From an uncultured Bacteroidales bacterium (GTDB lineage: Bacteria; Bacteroidota; Bacteroidia; Bacteroidales; UBA932): a stretch of 36,067 bases of DNA. Of the stretch, positions 19,560 through 28,142 are shown piece after piece; position 1 is the first letter of the stretch, and each line of letters opens with the position of its first letter. A model generated the notes under the pieces. The model saw only the letters and a list, made by a program, of their open reading frames with translations, was not told the DNA's origin and searched no databases. Position numbers and translations under genes: made by a program. The stretch lies in contig CAMGFA010000021.1 of assembly GCA_946055165.1 (NCBI GenBank), positions 1-36,067 on the forward strand, given 5' to 3'.

Positions 19560-20436
19560 ATTCTTCGTAACCGAATTTACGAAGTTCCTTTTTGTTTTCT
19601 CTCCAGTCCGGGTCCACCTTCACGAACAGCTCAAGAAAGACCTTCTTTTGGAAAAAGTCTTCCATGTCCAGTCTTGCAGCAGTTCCCACTTTCTTGAGTG
19701 CAGCTCCCTTCTTGCCGATGAGGATGCCCTTCTGGGATTCCCTCATCACATAAATCACCGCGCTTATGTCGTAGCGCTCGCTGCCTTCCTTGAAACGCTC
19801 CACTTCCACCTGGCAGCAGTAGGGAATTTCCTCCTTGTAGTTGAGGAAAATCTTCTCCCTCACGATTTCTGCCGCAAAGAAGCGCAGGTTCTTGTCTGTA
19901 AAGGCATCCTGGTCGTACCACGGAGGGCATACCGGCAGCTTTTCGATGATTGTCTGCAGTATGGTGTCGAGGTTGAAACCTTCTTTGGCCGATGCAGGGA
20001 TGACACTGGCCTGGGGAAGCTTTTCCTTCCACCAGGAGAGCAGCTCCATCACCTGAGGCTGATTGCTGATGTCTATTTTGTTCACCACCACAATTACAGG
20101 GCAGCTCAGGCGCGACAGCTTGTCTATGTATTCGCTGTTCTTGTCGGCTTTCTCAACAGTATCGCTCACGTAGAGGATTACGTCGGCATCGCCGATTGCG
20201 GCATCCACGAAGTTCACCATGTCCTGCTGGAGGCGGTAGTTCGGTTTCAGGATGCCGGGAGTGTCGGAGTAAACTATCTGGTAGTTTTCTCCGTTCACTA
20301 TTCCCATTATCCTGTGTCTTGTGGTCTGTGCCTTCGCCGTGACGATGCTCAGTTTTTCGCCGACCATCGCATTCATCAGCGTGGACTTGCCCACGTTAGG
20401 ATTGCCAATTATGTTGACAAAGCCCGATTTAAACAT
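19558..20436 (-). CDS. era: GTPase Era
   Basis: Era binds the 3' end of 16S rRNA and assists 30S subunit maturation. The 292-residue protein has G1 GNPNVGKST (11-19), the switch region around AQTTRHRI, G3 DTPG (58-61), G4 NKID (119-122) and G5 SAK (149-151). A C-terminal KH RNA-binding domain contains KKGAALKKVGTAARLDME. All GTPase motifs are intact. The ATG overlaps the end of the rluB-like gene by 8 nt. Its stop is 8 nt before the parC start. Confidence 0.97.
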   Translation of the reverse strand: MFKSGFVNIIGNPNVGKSTLMNAMVGEKLSIVTAKAQTTRHRIMGIVNGENYQIVYSDTPGILKPNYRLQQDMVNFVDAAIGDADVILYVSDTVEKADKNSEYIDKLSRLSCPVIVVVNKIDISNQPQVMELLSWWKEKLPQASVIPASAKEGFNLDTILQTIIEKLPVCPPWYDQDAFTDKNLRFFAAEIVREKIFLNYKEEIPYCCQVEVERFKEGSERYDISAVIYVMRESQKGILIGKKGAALKKVGTAARLDMEDFFQKKVFLELFVKVDPDWRENKKELRKFGYEE

Positions 20437-21718
20437 AAGCGCCCATTTTAAGGATGTTCACCTCGCCTTCGCTGAGCTGGCGCCAGTGGCCTTTCTTGAG
20501 GCCCTTCTTTGTGAGGCCGGCGAAATAAACCCTGTCGAGTGCACGCACCTCATAGCCAAGGGCTTCGAAAATGCGGCGGACAATCCTGTTCTTTCCGCTG
20601 TGGATTTCGATTCCGAGCTTGCGGTGGTCGTTGGCGTCGATGTATTCGAGTTCATCGGCAGCAATAGGCCCGTCGCTGAGCTCTACACCTGCCATTATCT
20701 TGTCGTAGTCCTCCTGCTCGAGAGGCCTGTTGAGGTTCACCTGATAGATCTTCTTTTTGTTGTAGGAAGGGTGGGTGAGTCTTTCGGCAAGCTCGCCGTC
20801 GTTTGTGAACATAAGCACGCCTGTAGTGTTTTTGTCCAGACGTCCCACAGGGAAAACTCTGAACTGGCATCCCTTGAGCAAGTCCATTACGGTTTTTTCC
20901 GCATGAGGGTCGCTGGCTGTTGTGACATAGCCTTTAGGCTTGTTCATAATGAGATAAACCTTCTCTTCGCCCTTGAGATGTTCTCCGTTGAACTTGATTT
21001 CGTCCTTGTATATGTTCACCTTGGTTCCGAGTTCGGTAACCACCTCCCCGTTCACTGTAACCACACCGGCCTGGATGAGGGTGTCGGCCTCGCGTCTTGA
21101 GCATACGCCCGAATTGGCGATGAACTTGTTGAGGCGTACTTCCTCCTGAACAGGAATGTTTACATAATCGTTGTCGGAATACTCGGCATGGCTTACTACA
21201 GCCTTGCGCTTGAGCATGTTCTCTATGCCCTCATTGCCAGCAGGGCGTGCCGGTTTGCGTTTCTGATTGAATTTTGCAGGGCCTTTCTTGAAGCCTTCGC
21301 CACGTGCAGGCTGACCGTAGCTCTTTTGCCTTCTGTCGCCGTAGGCGTGGCCTTCTGCATAGCTGCGTTTAGGTCCATAGGAGTTGCGGCCTTCGCCATA
21401 AGGACGGTTTTCACCATAGTTTCTGGACTCCCCGCCAGAGCGGCTGCCGTGCCTCTGCTGGTAGTTGCTTCGGCCTTCGCCATATGAACGGCCTTCGCCG
21501 TATGAACGGGATTCGCCGTAAGGGCGGCTTTCTCCATAGGAACGTCCCTCTCCATAATTGCGTCCTTCACCATAAGGACGGCCTTCCTGACGCGGGCCCC
21601 TTTGATGTTCGTGTTTGTAAGTAGCATTTGCAGTGCTGTATGCTGGACCTTCTTCGCGCCTTGCGCTGCCGGATTTTCTAGGTCTAAGTTTTCGGCCGTT
21701 TTTTGTAAACTCTTCCAT
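20429..21718 (-). CDS. rluB: RluB-family 23S rRNA pseudouridine synthase with a long repetitive N-terminal extension
   Basis: RsuA/RluB-type enzymes isomerise a specific uridine in 23S rRNA. The conserved part begins near residue 193 with an S4 RNA-binding domain (RLNKFIANSGVCSRREAD) and continues with the catalytic block GRLDKNTTG (D295) and FTNDGELAERLTHPSY. It ends in a basic tail with KKGHWRQLSEGE. Residues 1-190 are an extra, low-complexity, basic region dominated by YGEGRS-like repeats (about 46-85, looser to 137). The ATG at 21718 overlaps the TonB stop in a TAATG arrangement, so this long start is plausible. Extensions of this kind are known in Bacteroidota RluB-like proteins. Distinguishing RluB from RluE/F needs alignment. 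Confidence 0.88.
   Translation of the reverse strand: MEEFTKNGRKLRPRKSGSARREEGPAYSTANATYKHEHQRGPRQEGRPYGEGRNYGEGRSYGESRPYGESRSYGEGRSYGEGRSNYQQRHGSRSGGESRNYGENRPYGEGRNSYGPKRSYAEGHAYGDRRQKSYGQPARGEGFKKGPAKFNQKRKPARPAGNEGIENMLKRKAVVSHAEYSDNDYVNIPVQEEVRLNKFIANSGVCSRREADTLIQAGVVTVNGEVVTELGTKVNIYKDEIKFNGEHLKGEEKVYLIMNKPKGYVTTASDPHAEKTVMDLLKGCQFRVFPVGRLDKNTTGVLMFTNDGELAERLTHPSYNKKKIYQVNLNRPLEQEDYDKIMAGVELSDGPIAADELEYIDANDHRKLGIEIHSGKNRIVRRIFEALGYEVRALDRVYFAGLTKKGLKKGHWRQLSEGEVNILKMGAYV
21464..21583 (-). repeat. YGEGRS-coding tandem repeats in rluB
   Basis: About seven imperfect 18-nt units encode six-residue repeats of the form YGE(G/S)R(S/N/P). Looser copies continue to about 21308. The encoded stretch is rich in Gly, Arg, Tyr and Ser, like RGG/YG-type RNA-binding disordered regions. 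Unit boundaries are approximate. Confidence 0.75.
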
Positions 21719-22500
21719 TACTTTAATTTAAAAATGTAAGTGATTGTTCCCTCCTGCAATTCGGAGGTCTGTTCTGTAATATTATCCAATTTGGAGAAGT
21801 GGGTCTTCATCGCTGCGTTCCTCGCTTCCGTCCATAATTCGCTGTCGTTCACCGTGGTACCCTCGGCTCCGGCCACGGCTTTCTTCACATTTCCGTACAC
21901 ATCCACCCATATGCTCACCACCACAACTCCGCCAATCTGCCTGTCGAACTTCGGCTGGGCCAGATTGCCCACCACGTTGCGACCCTTCAGGTGGGCGTTG
22001 GATTTGCCCTGGGTGATGTTCTGCGGCGAGTTGCCGTCGCTTTGCCCGGCCTTGAACTCCTTGCTCTTCTGCTGGGAGGAATGGGCCGTTGTGGCCTTGC
22101 TCGGTTTTTTGCCCATACCCGGGAACGATGCCCTCGGGTCCAGTTTCGGAGCTTCCGGCTGCGGAGCTGCCACATCGCCGAAATCATCGGCCGGAGTCTC
22201 CTGGGTCTGGTTCGGAATCTCCTCTTCCACAGGCGATTCGCTCTTCTGCACAATGTCCACCGGCTTTTCGGTATCCACATTTTCGGCCACAGGCTCTTTG
22301 GCGTGGCGCATTTGAAGTTCCTCTTCGCTGAAATCTATCACAAAGGACGATTCCTCCGGCGGCGGGTATATGTAGCTGAGACCGTTGAAATGAAGTAGCA
22401 GCAAAGCCAGAACATGACCCAGAACTGCAAGTCCCGCGCCAATGGCTACAGACTGTTTGCCGGCCTGCTTCCTTTGTCTCAAATATACCTCCTGTCCCAT
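21718..22500 (-). CDS. TonB-family energy transducer
   Basis: TonB/TolA-like proteins carry proton-motive energy from an ExbB-ExbD complex to outer-membrane transporters. The 260-residue protein has a single N-terminal membrane helix (about 19-37). A long proline- and glutamate-rich periplasmic spacer follows (for example PPPEESS, KPVDIVQKSESPVEEE, PQPEAPKLDP). A C-terminal TonB-like domain begins at about 192, with GGVVVVSIWVDVYGNV and a final strand GTITYIFKLK. The stop overlaps the rluB start (TAATG) and the exbD stop is 1 nt upstream. A Tol-Pal-type role, with this protein as a TolA equivalent, is possible. Confidence 0.85.
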   Translation of the reverse strand: MGQEVYLRQRKQAGKQSVAIGAGLAVLGHVLALLLLHFNGLSYIYPPPEESSFVIDFSEEELQMRHAKEPVAENVDTEKPVDIVQKSESPVEEEIPNQTQETPADDFGDVAAPQPEAPKLDPRASFPGMGKKPSKATTAHSSQQKSKEFKAGQSDGNSPQNITQGKSNAHLKGRNVVGNLAQPKFDRQIGGVVVVSIWVDVYGNVKKAVAGAEGTTVNDSELWTEARNAAMKTHFSKLDNITEQTSELQEGTITYIFKLK

Positions 22501-22501
22501 T

Positions 22502-22912
22502 CTATTCCGGTGAAGTGGCGAGTATTACCTTGTAATGATTCTTTTTTGCTATGTTCATAAGCGAAACTATCTGCCCCACAGGGACCGACTGGTCCGAGTA
22601 TATGGAGAAGGTAGGCTCGCTTTCGCTCTGAAGTTTCTCCACCAGAGCCTCTTCCACCTTTTCGAATGGAATAGGCTGGCGATCTCCGTTGATATGGTAT
22701 GTGTAAACGTCGTTTCCGCAGTCTTTGACCGATACCGAAACGGTGGCTTTTGCACTCACCTGCCCGCTGCTTTTCGGGAGCAGGAGCTTGAGGGCGTTGG
22801 GGTTCACGAGGGTGGAGGTCACCAGAAAGAAGATGAGCAGCAGGAAGACGATGTCCGTCATAGAGGACATCGACATGTTCGGATCGGCTTTCAATGTTCT
22901 TCTGAGTGCCAT
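22502..22912 (-). CDS. exbD: ExbD/TolR-family biopolymer transport protein
   Basis: The 136-residue protein has one N-terminal membrane helix (about 20-38, TDIVFLLLIFFLVTSTLV) with the conserved aspartate of the proton pathway (D20 in MTDIVF), followed by a periplasmic ExbD/TolR domain. Size and topology are typical. The gene lies 3 nt after exbB and 1 nt before the tonB-like gene, so the three form one complex-encoding unit. ExbD versus TolR cannot be separated from sequence alone. Confidence 0.9.
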   Translation of the reverse strand: MALRRTLKADPNMSMSSMTDIVFLLLIFFLVTSTLVNPNALKLLLPKSSGQVSAKATVSVSVKDCGNDVYTYHINGDRQPIPFEKVEEALVEKLQSESEPTFSIYSDQSVPVGQIVSLMNIAKKNHYKVILATSPE

Positions 22913-22915
22913 TTC

Positions 22916-23578
22916 CTATTCTTCGTTAGCGGTTTCTTCTTTGAGTGTTTCGGCCTTGTCCAGAAGGTCCATGAATTCGATGGAGGCGTTCTCCATCCTT
23001 GCCATCACTTCCTGGATGCGTGCATTGAGGAAGTTGTAGGCAAAGTATGCTATAATACCTACAATCAGACCTCCCACCGTGGTAATCATTGCGGTGTAGA
23101 TGCCGTCCGAGAGCAGTGCTATGTCTATGTTGCTGCCTGCGTTGGCCATATTGAAGAAGGCCTGGACCATACCGATTACCGTTCCCAGGAATCCGAGCAT
23201 CGGAGCACCTCCCGCAATGGTGGCCAGGTATGGAAGACCCTTTTCGAGGCGGGCGATTTCAGCATTGCCCACATTGTCGATGGAGGCCTGCACATCGGCC
23301 AGAGGACGTTTGATACGCTTGATGCCGGTTTCTATCATTCTTGCAACCGGAGAGTCGAACTTGCTGCACAGGGTGAGGGCCGATTTGAGCTTGCCGTCCT
23401 GCAGGTAGTCGCGGATGTCGTTCATGAAGTCTTTGTCGATTTTGCCGGCCTGGGCTATCTCCCACCACTTCTTTCCGAAGAGGTAGAGGGCCAGAATGGA
23501 AAGGATGAGCAGGACTATCATTATCCAGCCACCCTTGCTTGCCATCTCGAGGATGGAAATAGACTGTGTACTTACCAT
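22916..23578 (-). CDS. exbB: MotA/TolQ/ExbB-family proton channel
   Basis: The 220-residue protein has three predicted membrane segments: GGWIMIVLLILSILALYLFG (16-35), a second around GGAPMLGFLGTVIGMVQAFF (about 128-147) and a third around ITTVGGLIVGIIAYFAYNFL. The conserved GxxxxLGFLGTVxGM signature is present. It forms the channel with the ExbD-type protein to power the TonB-type transducer. The ATG at 23578 lies about 16 nt from the predicted transcription start. It is the first gene of the nine-gene minus-strand run ending with lysS. Confidence 0.92.
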   Translation of the reverse strand: MVSTQSISILEMASKGGWIMIVLLILSILALYLFGKKWWEIAQAGKIDKDFMNDIRDYLQDGKLKSALTLCSKFDSPVARMIETGIKRIKRPLADVQASIDNVGNAEIARLEKGLPYLATIAGGAPMLGFLGTVIGMVQAFFNMANAGSNIDIALLSDGIYTAMITTVGGLIVGIIAYFAYNFLNARIQEVMARMENASIEFMDLLDKAETLKEETANEE

Positions 23579-23600
23579 ATCTGTTGTTTTTGAAAGGTCG

Positions 23601-23631
23601 CAAATATACTAAAAATATTCCACTTTTGAAA
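23601..23631 (-). promoter_or_regulatory. Promoter of the exbB-to-lysS unit
   Basis: Minus strand: TTTC (23631-23628), 19 nt, TATATTTG (23608-23601). The -7 box is perfect and the -33 box differs by one base from TTTG. It overlaps the last codons of truA, so truA and the exbB unit need not share a transcript. The leader to the exbB ATG is about 16 nt. Confidence 0.6.
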
Positions 23632-24343
23632 GGAAGAGAGCCTTGCCCGGAACGCTTTGTCCCGCAAGGCAGCGGTCGCGGCTTTCAATCAGTTCCGGGA
23701 TGCTTTCCGCTGCCCTTTTTCCCCTGCCTACTTCGAGCAGTGTCCCCACGATGGAGCGCACCATATTGCGCAGGAAGCGGTCGGCCGCAATGCGGAAATA
23801 CCAGTGGTTCTCGTCTTCTTTGTACCAGCATGCTTCAAATACCGTGCAAACGGGGTTCTTGTTGTCCGATCCGCTTTTCTCGAAGCTGGAGAAATCGTGC
23901 CTGCCCGTAAGCAGGGCAGCTGCCCGGTTCATTGCCTCCAGGTCCAGCTCTCCGTAAGGATAGTAATAACTGAAGCTGTTGGCGAAAGGGTCTTTGCAGC
24001 GGTGGATGTAATAGCAGTATTCCCGGCGCCTTGCGTCGAAGCGGGCGTGGAAGTCGTCCCTGGTCTTTTCGATTGAATGAATTGCGATTGAGGGCGGCAG
24101 TATGGCATTTAATTTGTATATTAGCGTCTCGGTTCCGATTTCGGAAGGGTAGTCGAAATGGGCTGTATAGTTCCTTGCGTGTACTCCCGTATCGGTCCTC
24201 CCGGCCCCTGTAAGGCTGATGTCCCCGCCCAATAGGGTGGACAAGGCTTTTTGCAGGGTCTCCTGAACGCTTGGGTCGTGAGGCTGGATTTGCCAGCCGC
24301 AGAAGTCGGCTCCGTTGTAGGAAAGGGTGATTTTGTAACGCAT
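23609..24343 (-). CDS. truA: tRNA pseudouridine(38-40) synthase TruA
   Basis: TruA makes pseudouridine at positions 38-40 of the tRNA anticodon arm. The 244-residue protein starts RYKITLSYNGADFCGWQIQ and has the catalytic aspartate D51 in GAGRTDTGVHA. Later blocks DDFHARFDA, YYIHRC and FLRNMVRSIVGTLLEVGRG are all characteristic. The ATG at 24343 is chosen because the longer open frame upstream runs antisense through moxR and has no TruA similarity. The divergent moxR ATG is only 24 nt away. Confidence 0.95.
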   Translation of the reverse strand: MRYKITLSYNGADFCGWQIQPHDPSVQETLQKALSTLLGGDISLTGAGRTDTGVHARNYTAHFDYPSEIGTETLIYKLNAILPPSIAIHSIEKTRDDFHARFDARRREYCYYIHRCKDPFANSFSYYYPYGELDLEAMNRAAALLTGRHDFSSFEKSGSDNKNPVCTVFEACWYKEDENHWYFRIAADRFLRNMVRSIVGTLLEVGRGKRAAESIPELIESRDRCLAGQSVPGKALFLSKVEYF

Positions 24344-24356
24344 AGCATACAAATTT

Positions 24357-24361
24357 AAGGA
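24357..24361 (+). promoter_or_regulatory. AAGGA ribosome-binding-like site of moxR
   Basis: AAGGA followed by 6 nt to the ATG at 24368. It supports this start codon. SD-like sites are uncommon in this window. Confidence 0.4.
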
Positions 24362-24367
24362 AAATAT

Positions 24368-25360
24368 ATGGAAAGTGTAAACATCAAGGAATTGAACGAA
24401 AGAATCCAGCAGGAAAGCGCCTTTGTGGACTTGCTTTCCCTTGAGATGGGGAAGGTTATCATAGGGCAGAAACAGCTTGTGGAGAATTTGCAGATTGCCC
24501 TTCTGAGTGGAGGACATATTCTCCTCGAAGGTATGCCCGGTCTTGCCAAAACATTGGCAATCAGCACTCTTGCCAAGGCGGTGAACGCGGATTTCTCCCG
24601 CATCCAATTCACTCCGGACCTGCTTCCTGCAGATATTACAGGTACCCTTATCTATAGTCAGAAAAACGAACAGTTCGAAGTTCACAAAGGCCCTGTTTTC
24701 GCCAACTTCGTGCTTGCCGACGAAATCAACCGCGCCCCTGCCAAAGTGCAGTCGGCCCTGCTCCAGGCAATGCAGGAGCATCAGGTGACTCTCGGTGAAA
24801 ATACCTATTCCCTTCCCGAGCCTTTCCTTGTGATGGCTACCCAGAACCCTGTGGAGCAGGAGGGAACCTATCCTCTTCCGGAGGCCCAGGTTGACCGTTT
24901 CATGCTCAAGGTTCTCGTCGATTACCCGAAGAAGGAAGAAGAAAAACTCATTGTCCGTATGAACAATTCGGCCACTTTCCCGCAGGCATCGGCCGTTGTA
25001 GGCACAAAGGATATCATCCGTGCCCGCGAAGTGGTGAGGGAAGTGTATATGGACGAAAAGATTGAAAGATACATTGTCGATATAGTTTTCGCAAGCCGCA
25101 ACCCGCAGGACTACAACCTTGCTTCCCTCAAGGACCTGCTCAGCTACGGTGCTTCTCCGCGTGCCAGCATCTCCCTCTGCGCTGCCGCCAAGGCCTACGC
25201 CTTCATCAAACGCAGAGGCTATGTGATTCCGGAAGATGTCCGTGCCGTGTGTCACGAAGTCCTCAGGCACCGTCTGGGTCTGAGCTATGAGGCCGAGGCC
25301 GAAAATGTGAGCAGTGACGAAATCATAGACAACATTCTCAATGCAGTCATTGTCCCATAA
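24368..25360 (+). CDS. MoxR-family AAA+ ATPase
   Basis: MoxR ATPases act as chaperones with von Willebrand A partner proteins. In Bacteroidota this type heads the bat (aerotolerance) cluster. The 330-residue protein has Walker A GMPGLAKT (55-62), Walker B FVLADEINRAPAK (114-126), sensor segment MATQNPVEQEGTYPLPEAQ and arginine finger region DRF. It lacks membrane helices and is cytoplasmic. It starts 24 nt from the divergent truA start and its 3' end overlaps the DUF58 gene by 20 nt. Its usual partner is the DUF58 protein encoded next. Confidence 0.94.
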   Translation: MESVNIKELNERIQQESAFVDLLSLEMGKVIIGQKQLVENLQIALLSGGHILLEGMPGLAKTLAISTLAKAVNADFSRIQFTPDLLPADITGTLIYSQKNEQFEVHKGPVFANFVLADEINRAPAKVQSALLQAMQEHQVTLGENTYSLPEPFLVMATQNPVEQEGTYPLPEAQVDRFMLKVLVDYPKKEEEKLIVRMNNSATFPQASAVVGTKDIIRAREVVREVYMDEKIERYIVDIVFASRNPQDYNLASLKDLLSYGASPRASISLCAAAKAYAFIKRRGYVIPEDVRAVCHEVLRHRLGLSYEAEAENVSSDEIIDNILNAVIVP

Positions 25361-26243
25361 TTCGGAAATCTCCACCTCGGAGCTGCTCAAGAAAGTCCGC
25401 AAGATTGAAATCAGGACAAAGGCTCTCTCGCATCAGATTTTTGCGGGAGAGTACCATTCCGCTTTCAAGGGCAGGGGTATGGCCTTCAGCGAAGTGCGTG
25501 AGTACCAGTGGGGCGACGATGTCCGTTCCATGGACTGGAACGTGACTGCCCGTCTGCGCCAGCCGTATATCAAGGTTTTCGAGGAGGAAAGGGAACTTAC
25601 AGTGGTGCTGCTTGTGGATGTGTCCCGCAGCGGACTGTTCGGAACCGTGAACCAGAGCAAGCGTGAGCGTATTGCCGAGCTTGCAGCAGTGCTCTCTTTC
25701 AGTGCCATACTCAACAACGACAAGGTGGGAGCCCTCTTTTTCTCCGACAAGGTGGAGAAGTTCATCCCTCCGAAGAAGGGCCGTTCGCATTTGCTGCACA
25801 TAATCTCGCAGATGCTACAGCTCGAGCCCGAATCGGACGGAACAGATATCTCCCAGGCCCTGCGCTTTCTCACAAATGCCATCAAGAAGAAGTGCAATGC
25901 CTTTTTGCTCAGCGATATGCTCGATGTTTATCCCGATGCGTCCCCTCGCTATGAGGAAGCTCTCAAGGTGGCTGCCGGCAGGCACGACATTTCAGTAATC
26001 AAGGTCAGTGATCCGGCCGAGAAGAATCTGCCCGATTTGGGCTATGTGCACATCAGGGACAGTGAGAGTCGCCGCTGCAGCTGGGTCAACACTTCCAAGC
26101 GCAAAGTCCGCGATGCCTACGCAGAGTGGAACAGTGAAATGGATGCCAAGGCCCGGAGCCTTTTCAACAAGTACAGAATAAAGTCCGTCGAAATCAGCAG
26201 CGACGCCGACTATGTGAAATCTTTGATGGCCCTGTTCAGATGA
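25341..26243 (+). CDS. DUF58 domain protein (MoxR partner)
   Basis: DUF58 proteins contain a vWA-like fold and occur next to MoxR ATPases. The 300-residue protein shows the DUF58 signature GDDVRSMDWNVTAR (58-71), preceded by GRGMAFSEVREYQWG, and a MIDAS-like DVSRS at 93-97. Unlike the two-helix DUF58 proteins it has no obvious membrane helix, as is normal in bat clusters. The gene overlaps moxR by 20 nt and the following gene by 4 nt. The molecular function in the complex is unproven. Confidence 0.9.
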   Translation: MQSLSHNSEISTSELLKKVRKIEIRTKALSHQIFAGEYHSAFKGRGMAFSEVREYQWGDDVRSMDWNVTARLRQPYIKVFEEERELTVVLLVDVSRSGLFGTVNQSKRERIAELAAVLSFSAILNNDKVGALFFSDKVEKFIPPKKGRSHLLHIISQMLQLEPESDGTDISQALRFLTNAIKKKCNAFLLSDMLDVYPDASPRYEEALKVAAGRHDISVIKVSDPAEKNLPDLGYVHIRDSESRRCSWVNTSKRKVRDAYAEWNSEMDAKARSLFNKYRIKSVEISSDADYVKSLMALFR

Positions 26244-27169
26244 GAGTTATATATATATTGTTGGCGGCGATTCTGGCCGATGTCCTGCCAATGGGTGCCC
26301 CCTTCGTGCGTCCGTTGCAGCAGCGCGATTCCATCCTTATCGCAGACCAGATCCGATACGGCTTTTCTCTTGACGATCCAGGCGAGGGACTGCTCATTCC
26401 GGACCTTTCCTGGCTCGACAACGATACTCTGGTGCTCGTAAGTGACTGGCAGATAGACACCCTGCGCTCGGGAGGCATAGAAGCCGGAGTGGTTCTCTCT
26501 CCTTTCGAAGAGGGAATCTACCATCTTCCGCCGCTCTACCTTGTACGCTACAAGGGGGATGTGGCCGATACTCTGGTCTTCGATTCGGTGCAGATAGATG
26601 TACGCAGTCTTCCGGTCGATACCGCCACTTTCAACGTCCACCCCCTCAAGGGGCAGATCAACTATCCCGTGACCTTCGCGGAAATTGTTCCATATATAGG
26701 CGGTTCCCTGCTTTTGGCTGCTCTGGTGGCAGTGCTCATAATCTTCATTCCGAAGTTGTTCCGGAAGAAGACGGAGCAGAAGCAGAAAGCCAAGGACCCG
26801 GCCCATATCGTGGCCCTCAGGGAGCTGGAGCACTACCGCAGCGACAAGTTCTGGGCTCCGGAACAGCAGAAGATATTCTATTCCGGCATTACCGACATTC
26901 TGAAGACGTATATGGATGAACGATTCGGTATTGACGCTCCTGAAATGACTACTGCCGAGCTTTTTGCGGCCCTCAAAGACTGCAAGGATGTGCCGCAGGA
27001 CTTGTATGTGCCGCTGAAGGAGATGTTTGAAAGGGCCGATTTCGTGAAATTCGCCAAATACGTGGCCGACAAGCAGGACAATGCTGCCGCACTGCCTCTG
27101 GCCGTGAAGTTCGTAAGCAGCACCTATCAGACACAGTTGGAGGAGGAGGCCAAAAAAGATGTTCTTTGA
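26240..27169 (+). CDS. Bat-cluster membrane protein of unknown function
   Basis: The 309-residue protein has a signal-peptide-like N-terminus (about 1-18) and a periplasmic beta-rich segment (about 30-145, with IPDLSWLDNDTLVLVSDWQIDTL split over two strands). One membrane helix follows at about 152-172, then a basic stop-transfer (KLFRKKTEQKQK) and a helical cytoplasmic tail. A small gene of this kind commonly sits between the DUF58 gene and batA in Bacteroidota; the layout resembles DUF4381 proteins. I do not assign a function. It overlaps DUF58 by 4 nt and batA by 11 nt. Confidence 0.65.
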   Translation: MRVIYILLAAILADVLPMGAPFVRPLQQRDSILIADQIRYGFSLDDPGEGLLIPDLSWLDNDTLVLVSDWQIDTLRSGGIEAGVVLSPFEEGIYHLPPLYLVRYKGDVADTLVFDSVQIDVRSLPVDTATFNVHPLKGQINYPVTFAEIVPYIGGSLLLAALVAVLIIFIPKLFRKKTEQKQKAKDPAHIVALRELEHYRSDKFWAPEQQKIFYSGITDILKTYMDERFGIDAPEMTTAELFAALKDCKDVPQDLYVPLKEMFERADFVKFAKYVADKQDNAAALPLAVKFVSSTYQTQLEEEAKKDVL

Positions 27170-28142
27170 GTATCCAAAACTGCTTTATCTGCTTGTGCTG
27201 CCGCTGCTGCTCTGCGCCCTCTATATTTTCAGGGTGCTTAAGGGACGTGAAGCCCATCTGAGGGTGAGCAGCGACCTGCCATGGCTCAAGGCCGGGCGCA
27301 GTGCCTACAACTGGCTCAGGCACATTCCGTTTGTGTTGAGGATGGCGGCTTTTGTGCTCATTGTCATAGCAATAGCCCGTCCACGTTCTTCTTCCCAGGT
27401 GGAGAAGATCGATACTGAAGGAATAGACATCGTCTTTGCAATGGACGTGTCCACCTCCATGCTGGCCCGCGACTTCACTCCTGACCGTATAAGCGCCGCA
27501 AAGGATATTGCAATCGAGTTCATCTCACAGAGGCCGAGCGACAGGATGGGAATTGTGGTCTTTGCCGGCGAGAGTTACACCCAGTGCCCACTCACCACCG
27601 ACCGCGCCACCCTCATCAATCTTATGAAGGAGGTGCAGACCGACATCATAGAGGACGGTACTGCCATAGGCAACGGGCTTGCGACGGCTGTGGCAAGGTT
27701 GTCCACATCTTCCGCTCCCAGCAGGGTCATCATCCTGCTCACCGATGGCGTGAACAATATGGGGGAAATCACTCCGCTCACTGCTGCCCAGATAGCCCAG
27801 AGCTACGGCATAAGGGTCTATACCATAGGCATCGGCGCCAACGGAACCGCCCCATATCCTGTGCTCACCCCTTGGGGCGTGCAACTCAAGAACATTCAGG
27901 TGGAACTGGACGAGCCTCTGCTCAAGGAGATTGCCTCGAGCACGGGAGGCCGCTACTTCCGCGCCACCGACAATACCAAGCTGGCCGAAATCTACGCCGA
28001 AATCAACCAGATGGAAAAGGCCAAGACCAGCATCGACTCTTTCCCTGTTTATAAGGAACTTTTCGGAACTTTCGCCTTCTGGGCCCTTTTGTGCCTGCTG
28101 GCCGAAATGCTCATCCGTTTATTTGTGAGGAGGTTGCCATAA
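27159..28142 (+). CDS. batA: BatA, von Willebrand A membrane protein
   Basis: The 327-residue protein has two N-terminal helices (about 8-24 and 57-73) and a vWA domain with the MIDAS motif D96-x-S98-x-S100 in MDVSTSML. A threonine and the aspartate in LTDGVNNMG complete the MIDAS site. A C-terminal helix lies at about 306-325. BatA and BatB homologues form a membrane complex implicated in aerotolerance and stress survival in Bacteroides fragilis and in other genera. The vWA domain lies between helices and therefore on the opposite side of the membrane from the short termini. The stop overlaps the batB start (TAATG). Confidence 0.93.
   Translation: MFFEYPKLLYLLVLPLLLCALYIFRVLKGREAHLRVSSDLPWLKAGRSAYNWLRHIPFVLRMAAFVLIVIAIARPRSSSQVEKIDTEGIDIVFAMDVSTSMLARDFTPDRISAAKDIAIEFISQRPSDRMGIVVFAGESYTQCPLTTDRATLINLMKEVQTDIIEDGTAIGNGLATAVARLSTSSAPSRVIILLTDGVNNMGEITPLTAAQIAQSYGIRVYTIGIGANGTAPYPVLTPWGVQLKNIQVELDEPLLKEIASSTGGRYFRATDNTKLAEIYAEINQMEKAKTSIDSFPVYKELFGTFAFWALLCLLAEMLIRLFVRRLP

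Noticed and set aside
24350..24357. TAAATTTG on the minus strand as a -7 box for truA
   Set aside because: It lies only 6 nt before the truA ATG, which would give an almost leaderless message, and no -33 box is found at 19-21 nt.
24344..25402. An N-terminal extension of truA running antisense through moxR
   Set aside because: The extension has no TruA similarity and lies opposite a well-supported MoxR gene. The start at 24343 gives a normal-length TruA.
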